Of a DNA stretch of 64,000 nt, positions 36,017 to 43,658 are shown in pieces. Within the stretch, counting starts at the first letter, position 1. Each line of letters begins with the position of its first letter. A program made the position numbers and the translations under genes. The stretch spans positions 1-64,000 of the forward strand of contig NVVJ01000007.1 in NCBI GenBank assembly GCA_002402175.1, read 5' to 3'. The DNA comes from SAR86 cluster bacterium. Lineage in GTDB: Bacteria > Pseudomonadota > Gammaproteobacteria > Pseudomonadales > Pseudohongiellaceae. The notes beneath the pieces are model-generated. The model made no database searches, had not been told where the DNA came from, and was given only the letters and a program-made list of their open reading frames with translations.

Positions 36017-37009
36017 CTAATCAGGTAGGGGCAAGATAGAAAATACAGCGTTGATATCGTGAGGTTCTAAATCAAACTCCCAGACCAGTACATTTTTTTT
36101 GAAATCATATTTCGCAAGCCTTGTTGGTTTGCACCCATAATATGAGGCACTGTCGGTTAGTAATCTTTTAGCCCAATGTATTGCATCTTCATATTTTGTC
36201 GAACGTAAACGAGAAAACCCCAGAATCATTTCATGGTCGCTGGTTAAGCATAAACCTCTACACCACCCCAGGCTTTTCTTGCCTGAATATATAGCATTTA
36301 CATCAAATAATTCTTCAACCTTTCTGTTTGAAAAATCTATTTTAGAGATAATTCCATTTACATGCGTGAAATATGCCGAGTCATCGGCTAGTAAGCCGTC
36401 GTGTGGGCGCCCGAACGGAATTGAAATACTTTCTCTAGTACACAAATTCAATATGTCCTGCTTTTCAAATCTGGTTACCCAGTACTCTTTTTCAATTTCG
36501 GTGCAGTGGTTCGGATGTATTGGATGGGGTTTGGTGGTTAATACTTTACGGTAGTCAATTTTGTCATCAAATTTTTCCCATATATTGGAATCAGATGCGC
36601 TCCATTCATTAACAACTTCACCTGCGTCAGTTACTTCAAAAACCGCATCAAGGCCAGTAGAGGTGACTATGTAGTTTCCATTCGTATTAATGAATGCGTG
36701 ATGCACATCGTTAAATATTGGTAGTGAAACGATAGAATCCAGTTTTCGGCTATCAAGAGACACCTTCATTATCTCGGTGGAGGTACTAATTACTAAGAAC
36801 TTATCTTTTATACTTGCCGACTTAAAGGTAATTGAAGCATCAGCTTCAATTGGCATGTGTTCAGCGGGGGAAGTGTATTCAAAGAACGGGGTGGCTTTGA
36901 GGTTTTGTTCATCAAAAATCAGGCTAACAGCTCGGTCATAACCATTCCATTCAACTGTGTCATGACCAGGAGTGCGTTGTTTCCCACCTGTAATAATAAA
37001 TTTAGCCAT
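36017..37009 (-). CDS. Beta-propeller protein of unknown function
   Basis: A 330-residue protein with no signal peptide. Repeating four-strand blades suggest a six-bladed propeller: HHAFINTNGNYIVTSTGLDAVFEVTDAGEVVNEW, GRPHDGLLADDSAYFTHVNGIISKIDF, LGWCRGLCLTSDHEMILGFSR and TRLAKYDFKKNVLVWEFDL. Conserved-looking His residues (HH, HPNH, RPHDG) on the blade tops could bind metal, as in lactonase-type propellers. I do not recognise the family. It lies in the glycan region, convergent with the methyltransferase gene. Confidence 0.65.
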   Translation of the reverse strand: MAKFIITGGKQRTPGHDTVEWNGYDRAVSLIFDEQNLKATPFFEYTSPAEHMPIEADASITFKSASIKDKFLVISTSTEIMKVSLDSRKLDSIVSLPIFNDVHHAFINTNGNYIVTSTGLDAVFEVTDAGEVVNEWSASDSNIWEKFDDKIDYRKVLTTKPHPIHPNHCTEIEKEYWVTRFEKQDILNLCTRESISIPFGRPHDGLLADDSAYFTHVNGIISKIDFSNRKVEELFDVNAIYSGKKSLGWCRGLCLTSDHEMILGFSRLRSTKYEDAIHWAKRLLTDSASYYGCKPTRLAKYDFKKNVLVWEFDLEPHDINAVFSILPLPD

Positions 37010-37333
37010 AAATTCTTTCTAACCAACCCTATGTATCAATATATTCTTGTTGTAATTCAAACTCTATTCAGCAATCTTGAGTTAACAAAGCATGATTCAA
37101 TAAAACTGTTAACGCAATAGACGCGTATTTGATTTCGTCTACTCAGTCATAATCCTTTAGCAAAATACTTAGTCTTCTCATTTTGCGGCCTGACAAAAAT
37201 TTTACGAAGCTGCTGGGTGTTTGAATAACACAATAACCTTTATACACGAGAGTTCAGTATTTCTAATAAAATGAAGGTGAAATCTTAAGGGTTGCAGGTG
37301 AATATTCAAATACCAATTTAATAAATTCAAAAG
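37010..37333. other. Intergenic region without gene
   Basis: AT-rich, 324 bases between two minus-strand genes. No family-like open frame, strong hairpin or sigma-54 promoter is visible. It probably holds the promoter of the propeller gene. Confidence 0.4.
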
Positions 37334-38302
37334 TCAATATTTGAGTAATGATGACGGGTCTGGGTTGTCATAAACTGGGATTCGACCTAGCTCATATCTG
37401 TTATCAAACAGATTTGTATTTACGCCTTCAATAAAGGTGAAAGCAACATCAATGTCATGAGCTACCAACAAGTTAATAGTTTCTGGGCTGTAAGTGTTTT
37501 CGCCTCCAACAGGATAAGCAAAAGCAGAAACTCTCATATTTAATTTTTCTTGTAAAACCTGGATAGATACCAGGATTTCTTGCTTTTGTTCAGCCAGTGG
37601 TAAGTGTGAAAGAATTTTGTGGCTATTTGAATGCGAGCCTATACCCATACCCGCTGCACATAGCTCTTTTACTTCGTCCCAGTTCAAAAAGAGTCTTTCG
37701 TCATTGGGCGATTTTCCTTCCTCAATTTGTAATACATCATACAATTCTGAAAGCTTCTCCTTCATGCTTATATTGTCTTCAGCCTTGAGGCATTTTAGTA
37801 CTTCTCGAATGCTTATATGCAAGTGGCTTCTATCAATAACTATTGGTTTGCTCCAATTTGATAGTTTTACAGAGTCGTTAGTGCAGCTTTTAATCAGCCA
37901 TGCAGCCTCGTCCCACCATGGTATCTGCATGTTGCCAATAAACTCTGTTGGTAAAAAAAATACAGCGCTCATGTTATGCTTTTTCAATAATGGTAATGCA
38001 ACTGTGAAGTTGTCAATATAGCCATCGTCAAAAGTGATTAGTGCTAGTTTTTCATTAATTGGACTCTTTGTTTTTGCCAATTGACACAACTCATTGATGT
38101 CTATTAGGCGGAATTCTTTTTTATAGTAAAGTAAATGTTTCTCAAAATTCGCTGCGGTACATGAGAAAACATTTGGGTCGAATTGAGTAGCGTCGGGGCT
38201 ACCGATGCGGTGGTAATTAAAGCAATACAAGCCATTGCCCGGGCTTTTAATTCTTCTAAAGCCTGCAAAATTGGATAGTAGATTAAGGATTTTTGATTTC
38301 AT
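37334..38302 (-). CDS. NodB-type polysaccharide deacetylase
   Basis: A 322-residue carbohydrate esterase 4 family protein. The metal-site motif TFDDGYIDNF (~residue 90) and the His pair GSHSNSHKILS (~222) are intact, so it should remove acetyl groups from N-acetylated sugars. No clear signal peptide is seen, so it may act on a lipid-linked intermediate inside the cell. Deacetylases are regular parts of exosortase A loci. Its start is 45 bases downstream of the GT4 gene, suggesting one operon. Confidence 0.88.
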   Translation of the reverse strand: MKSKILNLLSNFAGFRRIKSPGNGLYCFNYHRIGSPDATQFDPNVFSCTAANFEKHLLYYKKEFRLIDINELCQLAKTKSPINEKLALITFDDGYIDNFTVALPLLKKHNMSAVFFLPTEFIGNMQIPWWDEAAWLIKSCTNDSVKLSNWSKPIVIDRSHLHISIREVLKCLKAEDNISMKEKLSELYDVLQIEEGKSPNDERLFLNWDEVKELCAAGMGIGSHSNSHKILSHLPLAEQKQEILVSIQVLQEKLNMRVSAFAYPVGGENTYSPETINLLVAHDIDVAFTFIEGVNTNLFDNRYELGRIPVYDNPDPSSLLKY

Positions 38303-38346
38303 AAAAATAGATCCCGAGCTCCGACCATATGAATTAGATCAATTTT

Positions 38347-39456
38347 CTAAGACCGGTCGTCGTAGCGGGGAGAGTTTTTAGTTTTATAGCATTCTAAATA
38401 AGCTAGATGCGTTTGTTGTAACGTGAACTTGGACCTAATTAACTCTTGAGCTGCCAAGCCATATTTCTCTATATAATCAATGTGATAGATAAGTTTCGTC
38501 ATTGCTTCAGCCATGCTTTTAGAGCATCCGTAAGGTATCAATATCCCAGTAATACCATCATATACCAATGAAGGGTTTCCTCCTACTTCGGTTGCGATTA
38601 CAGGAATACCACGAGCCATGGCTTCAATAATGACCATTGATAAGCCCTCGCTGCTTGAGGCAACGACAAGAACATCAATACATTCATAGATTTCATCGAG
38701 ATCAGACTTTTCTCCAAAGAAGGTTATAACATCTTTTCCTATCGTCTTTGATTGTTCTTTTAGCAAAGTTTCGAGAGGCCCGGAACCAAAAAAATTCACG
38801 ACAAACTTATGCTCGTCTGAGCCTTTGATAGATTGTAGCGTTTTCACAGTCGCATCTAAAAGAATTGATTGCCCTTTAAGGGCTATCATTCTTCCTACAG
38901 AACCAAACCTAATCGTATTTTTCGCAGCGTGTTTACTTCCTTTAGAATAATCATCGGAAACATGTATGCCGTTGTGTATAACAAGTAACTTTGAATTATT
39001 CCAGTGATGGTTTTTGACGAAAACATCATGTCCGGTTTTGGTCACAAAGGTTATGTAATGTATAAACGGTCGTAGCACGGAGTATAGTAATTTAAGTGTG
39101 ACAGAGTTCTGAGGGTCTAATCCATGGCGTGTGTAAATGACCTTAGTTCGGAAAAAAAACGGTAGTAGTGGGGAAATGAAACGAAGAGATCCACGGCTGT
39201 GAATATGAACAGCGTCAAATTGTCTAACAATACTTAGTATCTGAATGTATCGTTTGAATCGGTTAAAGCCAATCTCGCTAATTGTTAGTGGGATTTTCCG
39301 ATTTCGAACTTCGCTCACTAGGAAATTACTTTCAGATCCAAGGCACAGTATTTGGGCATCCAGTTTTTCTTTTCTTTGGAACTGCGCTAGTTCAACGACA
39401 AATCGCTCAGCCCCCCCAAGTTCCAGGCTTGATAAAACATGAAGTACTGAGAGCAT
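38347..39456 (-). CDS. GT4-family glycosyltransferase
   Basis: A 369-residue GT-B enzyme. The N-terminal LHVLSSLELGGAERFVVELA, the linker GSVGRMIALKGQSILLDA and the E-x7-E motif EGLSMVIIE near residue 272 are all present. It transfers a sugar with retention, probably in assembly of the repeat unit. Some exosortase A loci carry one GT4 gene next to xrtA, and this position fits. It lies between xrtA and the deacetylase, all minus strand. Confidence 0.9.
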   Translation of the reverse strand: MLSVLHVLSSLELGGAERFVVELAQFQRKEKLDAQILCLGSESNFLVSEVRNRKIPLTISEIGFNRFKRYIQILSIVRQFDAVHIHSRGSLRFISPLLPFFFRTKVIYTRHGLDPQNSVTLKLLYSVLRPFIHYITFVTKTGHDVFVKNHHWNNSKLLVIHNGIHVSDDYSKGSKHAAKNTIRFGSVGRMIALKGQSILLDATVKTLQSIKGSDEHKFVVNFFGSGPLETLLKEQSKTIGKDVITFFGEKSDLDEIYECIDVLVVASSSEGLSMVIIEAMARGIPVIATEVGGNPSLVYDGITGILIPYGCSKSMAEAMTKLIYHIDYIEKYGLAAQELIRSKFTLQQTHLAYLECYKTKNSPRYDDRS

Positions 39457-39704
39457 TAGTTAGATACCGTTTACTTTAGGTTGGGTGCATTGTTCATAAA
39501 TAGTACGGCAATGTTCCAAACAGAATGAGAGTAGCTCTAACCAGCTTACAGAAGTCATAAATATATCTATTCCAATTGTGCATAACTTAAAATCAGTGCA
39601 GAGAATATCGAATCGATAATTATAGGCTATATTAACCTTCTGGCAAAAGAGTAACTCTAGCTAGGAAAATTTATACACTTTCCAGTTTTGTAATTATAAA
39701 TTAG

Positions 39705-41231
39705 CTAAATATTACTATCTCGAAAGTCTGCCGCATCGATAAAGCTACTAAACAAGGAGTCTGCATCATCGCAGTTATTATTACAGTCTATCGCTATTGC
39801 AATCAAATTCGCATCAGAGCGCCCTTTAAAAAGAGCTAACACTTGTAATATTTTAGCTTCGTATGGGCTGTTCGTTTGTTGACCACCAATACTGTACCAA
39901 TACCAAACTTTTTTTCTTTGGCCGCGCGCTGAGCGCAACTCTTCTGAGTAAATTATAAGTTGATCGCTATCATTGATGTTAATAGTCGAAGTTAGTTGTG
40001 ACTCTGCTGATGAAAACCATTGAACTTCATCAGTTAGCGTATTCTCGGAGTTAATTACCTCAGCCCCCTGACTTTGGATGGCGTAATGTACGATATGTAA
40101 TTCAACTATTGCATCTTTATTTTCGTATTTGCTGAACAACACGCTGCTCATGCCTGTGTATTGAGGACTCCAGTCAGTGGTTTTCAATTTAGCGTTAGCA
40201 ACAAGCGACCATGGCGGTTTTGTAATAGGAGCTTCTATTTCGCTTTCCGCAAGAGGGTTTTGGGTCCGCAAGGAAAGAGCTGCGGCTACAGTGGGTCCAA
40301 TTAATAAGATGCAGCAGGCCATAATAAAAAACTTCAAAAAACTACTGAAATCAAGATTTTCGGTTTTAATAGATGAAGCTTGATTATTATCTACAGGCGT
40401 GGAAAAAAAATATTTAGTAATAATGAAAAATGGAACTAATACAAAAAGGAAGTAAATCACCCAGCCGAAATTTGCGTGATCTTCAACTAGACTACTTTCC
40501 ATATTGGTCGCATCACCGATCAGTACAACAGCAAGGACTCGCACCCAGTTTGCGAGAAATGATAATGCAATGCCGATGAATACAAGAGTAGTACCTTGTC
40601 TAGCGGTAATAGAATGCATCGAGCTGTACATAAGGCTGAGCACTGTAGATACGAGTAGGAATCTAAGGCCGCCACAGCTGACATCAATAAAGAAGGAACC
40701 CCCGGGGAGGTTTAAAATATTGCCAACAACAAAAACAGGTCGGCCTATAACGCGTAAATTAAAGTGAGTTACATAAGTAGTAATTTCTTGTAAATAAGGC
40801 CATAGCGGATCCCAAAGCGGCAAGGCAAAATACAAAATACAAATAGGTACAACAGCCAGCTTTAAGTAATGGAGGCCAAAACAAAGCATTATGGAAGATA
40901 GGAAAATTAAAGGTATTACGAATAATTGTACTTTTTGCACATCGGCTACATTGCCGATTAGCCAAAGAAGCACGAAGCCACATAAGGGCAGTGCAGCCCA
41001 CAACGTGGGCTTTGGTGTCAGCTTTTTAAACTGATCTGCTTTGAGTATCAGTAAATAGATAACACAGGCAAAGACGAGAAAGCCATAACTATAAATTGCA
41101 GATTCAGATCCATTCCATTGCCTTGCGAGCAATATTAAGGAATCGAAATAGGCAACGAAAAATAATGCGAAGAAAAGTATACAGGCGATGAGATATGTTT
41201 TAGCGGGCGGGCGAGCTGGGAAAGTTAGCAT
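39705..41231 (-). CDS. xrtA: Exosortase A with fused EpsI-like domain
   Basis: A 508-residue inner-membrane cysteine transpeptidase-like enzyme that recognises C-terminal PEP-CTERM signals. Eight or more helices carry the catalytic residues: Cys in VSCGGLRFLLVS (~185), Arg in ANWVRVLAVVLIG (~229) and His in VEDHANFGWVIYF (~251). After the helices, residues ~305-508 form the periplasmic EpsI-like domain common in type A exosortases. The presumed product target in this window is the protein at 62595. An A-tract element lies about 350 bases upstream, but no sigma-54 promoter is seen there. Confidence 0.93.
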   Translation of the reverse strand: MLTFPARPPAKTYLIACILFFALFFVAYFDSLILLARQWNGSESAIYSYGFLVFACVIYLLILKADQFKKLTPKPTLWAALPLCGFVLLWLIGNVADVQKVQLFVIPLIFLSSIMLCFGLHYLKLAVVPICILYFALPLWDPLWPYLQEITTYVTHFNLRVIGRPVFVVGNILNLPGGSFFIDVSCGGLRFLLVSTVLSLMYSSMHSITARQGTTLVFIGIALSFLANWVRVLAVVLIGDATNMESSLVEDHANFGWVIYFLFVLVPFFIITKYFFSTPVDNNQASSIKTENLDFSSFLKFFIMACCILLIGPTVAAALSLRTQNPLAESEIEAPITKPPWSLVANAKLKTTDWSPQYTGMSSVLFSKYENKDAIVELHIVHYAIQSQGAEVINSENTLTDEVQWFSSAESQLTSTININDSDQLIIYSEELRSARGQRKKVWYWYSIGGQQTNSPYEAKILQVLALFKGRSDANLIAIAIDCNNNCDDADSLFSSFIDAADFRDSNI

Positions 41232-41756
41232 GGGTAAAGTAACTTTTGAATTACCATGAACTTGAGCTTCTCAGTATCTAAATTGGAAATTAGTGACTTG
41301 CAATTATCGCAGTGTATCGAACTACTTACTTTTATGCGACACGAAACCGCTCCAAAGGTGGCGCTGCACGAATCAATAGCGAATGGGAGATCATGTGTCG
41401 TTTGCCCACTTGGATCACTCGATGCCGTCTAGTTCGTGTCTGGCAATGGAAGTTAACAAGCATTGGTAAGTACAACTGACAGCCGTACCTAGTCTCTTAA
41501 TGTGTATTGCTGCTGTAACATGTTGTATTAAATAACATATTACAATATTCCTTCTAATGTTTCGGTGCCGGCGGGGTGTAAAAAAACCTGACACTTCTGG
41601 AGTCGAAAATTGGAGTATTTGTTTTCACGGCTGCGTATAGGGTAAGAGTTAACAGAGAAATAAGGTAAAAAGGAGGGGGTAGTTATTCACTTAAAGGTGT
41701 GTAAAGAAAGGGAGACAATCCAGGGAGTCTAAATACACCACAATTAAAATACTAAT
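41232..41756. other. Intergenic region between xrtA and the PilZ gene
   Basis: 525 bases with no supported gene. The main feature is the A-tract element at 41577-41593. I checked the minus strand between it and xrtA for GG-N10-GC and found none. Confidence 0.5.
41577..41593 (-). promoter_or_regulatory. A-tract element upstream of xrtA, candidate PrsR site
   Basis: The plus strand reads TGTAAAAAAACCTGACA, one base different from TGTAAAAAAAACTGACA at 63641, in the same orientation relative to the downstream minus-strand gene. It lies about 346 bases before the xrtA ATG. Confidence 0.45.
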
Positions 41757-42497
41757 TTATGCATATGACTGAATATGCTGCTGCTGAAGCTGCTTTATAA
41801 AGCTAATAAGCATATTGGTATCTTGCTGATTAACATCCAGCATGCGCCCGCCAATGAAGGTTGCATTTTGCCCGTTTTCTTTGGAAGTAACGTTTTTGAT
41901 TTCCATCTTGCAAGATATCTCGTTGGTTTCCTGCAGTAGGATATTACAGTCAACAATCTGACTCTCTTTCGCCAGGGTATTAGGTAATTCAGCATAGGTT
42001 TTCATGCCTAATCCAGACCTGGAAATGTTCCTGACAATTCCGTCTATAGGCTGCTTGTGGGCATCGTGGAGCGTGATTCGAACTTTGTCGCGAATCTCGT
42101 CAAGCAAGACCCTAAAGGCTTCTCGGGGGTGTGCAGTGCCAAGAGCAGAAGGAATACTAAGCTGGTAGCCAAGGCTAAAATCAGATGCCAGTGGCTCAAG
42201 GAATTTGCTGTTGAAGGTAAATTCTCGGCCCTGTTTTTCTGCTCTTACTGTTATGGGGGTGCCGCGAGTCAGGTGTATGGATGTATCAGGCATCTGGCTA
42301 TCAAGCACCATAATTTGATGCTTTGCATTAAGGGCGGTGATAATACTAGGATAGGTAGAATCATCGCCTTGAAAACTTACGGAAACCTCCCCTGAGGTGT
42401 TCCTTAAGTAAGTCAAGATATCCAGTACTTCGATGTAAGATTCAGTCATCTTGGGGCCTCGCCCAAACAACCTCATCATTTTTCGAAATTCACTCAT
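41757..42497 (-). CDS. PilZ-domain cyclic di-GMP receptor (YcgR-like)
   Basis: About 246 residues from the ATG at 42497, which has GGAAGG just upstream; a further in-frame ATG at 42515 would lie almost on the predicted transcript start. Residues ~20-105 resemble the YcgR N-terminal domain. The PilZ domain follows with the c-di-GMP motifs REAFR (RxxxR) and NISRSGLG ([DN]xSxxG). It likely couples c-di-GMP level to exopolysaccharide output or motility. A strong sigma-54-like promoter lies 33 bases before the ATG. Confidence 0.88.
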   Translation of the reverse strand: MSEFRKMMRLFGRGPKMTESYIEVLDILTYLRNTSGEVSVSFQGDDSTYPSIITALNAKHQIMVLDSQMPDTSIHLTRGTPITVRAEKQGREFTFNSKFLEPLASDFSLGYQLSIPSALGTAHPREAFRVLLDEIRDKVRITLHDAHKQPIDGIVRNISRSGLGMKTYAELPNTLAKESQIVDCNILLQETNEISCKMEIKNVTSKENGQNATFIGGRMLDVNQQDTNMLISFIKQLQQQHIQSYA

Positions 42498-42529
42498 TTT
42501 GCCTTCCAGTCCCATTTGTTATTCATTAT

Positions 42530-42544
42530 GCAATAATGAAGCCA
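42530..42544 (-). promoter_or_regulatory. Sigma-54-like promoter of the PilZ gene
   Basis: On the minus strand TGGCTTCATTATTGC matches TGGC-N7-TTGC with exact -24/-12 spacing and is followed by A. The start is expected near 42518, giving a 21-base leader that contains the ribosome site before the ATG at 42497. Confidence 0.55.
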
Positions 42545-42605
42545 AATTTTAATAATTACTAAGCCAAATGTGTGTGACTTAGTTCTCAATTACAGTCAGT
42601 ATACA

Positions 42606-43373
42606 TCATAGTCTTTTATATATAGCGTGATATGCGTAGCAAAACATTAGCCAACAACTGCGAATAAGCCCCAAAGATTCGCCAATTCGGTAAATTCGCC
42701 ACTGCCAGGCGATGGTTTTTAGCTTATTTGACGATGTGGAGCCGGCATAAACACGATAAGACCCCAAAATTTCGTTTATTGACCGAGCCAGACCCGCTTT
42801 TTTCACAAGTGCAAGCCATGCGACGTAGTCTTCGTGTTTGAGTTTTGTGAAATATTGCTTTCCTAATGAATCGGCATTGTATATGCCGGTCAAATTGCCT
42901 ATGAAATTACTTTTGAGAAGGGTGTGGTAGCTTAGCTGTGTCGGTGGCCAAACCTGGCCCATCTTCTCGCCGTTTTCATCGATTCGCTGATAGGCGGCAT
43001 AGCAAATCAACGTATCGCTAGATTCCATAAACTGCACCTGTTTTTGTAGTTTTTCAGGGTGCCAAAGGTCATCGCTGTCCAGAAACGCTATGTATTTGCC
43101 CTGCGCAGAATCCAGAGCAAGGTTTCTTGCCTGTGCCACCCCCTGGTTATTGATCTGGCGAAGTACGGTTACTCGTGAATCCCGAGCGGCAAGCTGCTCG
43201 GCTATTAGTAGTGTATTGTCTGTCGACGCATCATCTACAATCAGTAGCTCCCAGTTGGAGTAAGTCTGCTCAAACGCAGAGTTTGCGGAGCGAAGAAGGT
43301 ATTGAGAGGCATTATATGCCGGCATGACAATACTGACTAATTCAGTATGGTTTAACGAATCAATTCTAGTCAA
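42606..43373 (-). CDS. GT2-family glycosyltransferase
   Basis: A 255-residue GT-A enzyme. Its pattern is textbook: VSIVMPAYNASQYLLRSANSAFEQTYSNWELLIVDDASTDNT, then the DxD site AFLDSDDLW near residue 97. The C terminus ends with a short hydrophobic helix (LIRSCWLMFCYAYHAIY), perhaps a membrane contact. The start is a TTG at 43373 with no ATG before the first strand. Probably adds one sugar of the repeat unit. Divergent from prsT. Confidence 0.88.
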   Translation of the reverse strand: MTRIDSLNHTELVSIVMPAYNASQYLLRSANSAFEQTYSNWELLIVDDASTDNTLLIAEQLAARDSRVTVLRQINNQGVAQARNLALDSAQGKYIAFLDSDDLWHPEKLQKQVQFMESSDTLICYAAYQRIDENGEKMGQVWPPTQLSYHTLLKSNFIGNLTGIYNADSLGKQYFTKLKHEDYVAWLALVKKAGLARSINEILGSYRVYAGSTSSNKLKTIAWQWRIYRIGESLGLIRSCWLMFCYAYHAIYKRL

Positions 43374-43412
43374 AATTAACCAAGTATCAGAAGTGTATAT
43401 TCAGAAATTACG

Positions 43413-43427
43413 TGGCCGTAGTGTTGC
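43413..43427 (+). promoter_or_regulatory. Sigma-54-like promoter before prsT
   Basis: TGGCCGTAGTGTTGC keeps TGGC and TTGC at -24/-12 spacing. Its predicted start near 43438 gives a leader of about 220 bases to prsT. A weaker opposite-strand GG-N10-GC overlaps it. Confidence 0.35.
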
Positions 43428-43658
43428 CTAGAGTTAGTGGAATTGCAAACCCATTCTATTGACATTTGGCATGGCACAGGTAAATCAGGAAACGTGATCG
43501 ATTCGGCCTCTAATTCCCGCTATACTAGAGCTCATATTGACAAATAGACTGTTATGTTGCCGTGCCTGGTAGCTGCTGGGCGGGTCATTAAGCCCGCAAC
43601 AAGCTTGGTCAGCCGATGATAGAAATTCAGCGATGGTAGAACAATTACGTGGAGTTAA

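Noticed and set aside
37950-37966. GGTAAAAAAAATACAGC as another A-tract element
   Set aside because: It lies inside the deacetylase gene, lacks the ACTGACA end and encodes conserved residues.
43415-43429. Minus-strand sigma-54-like site before the GT2 gene
   Set aside because: AGGCAACACTACGGC keeps only the GG and GC pairs, and the overlapping plus-strand match is better.
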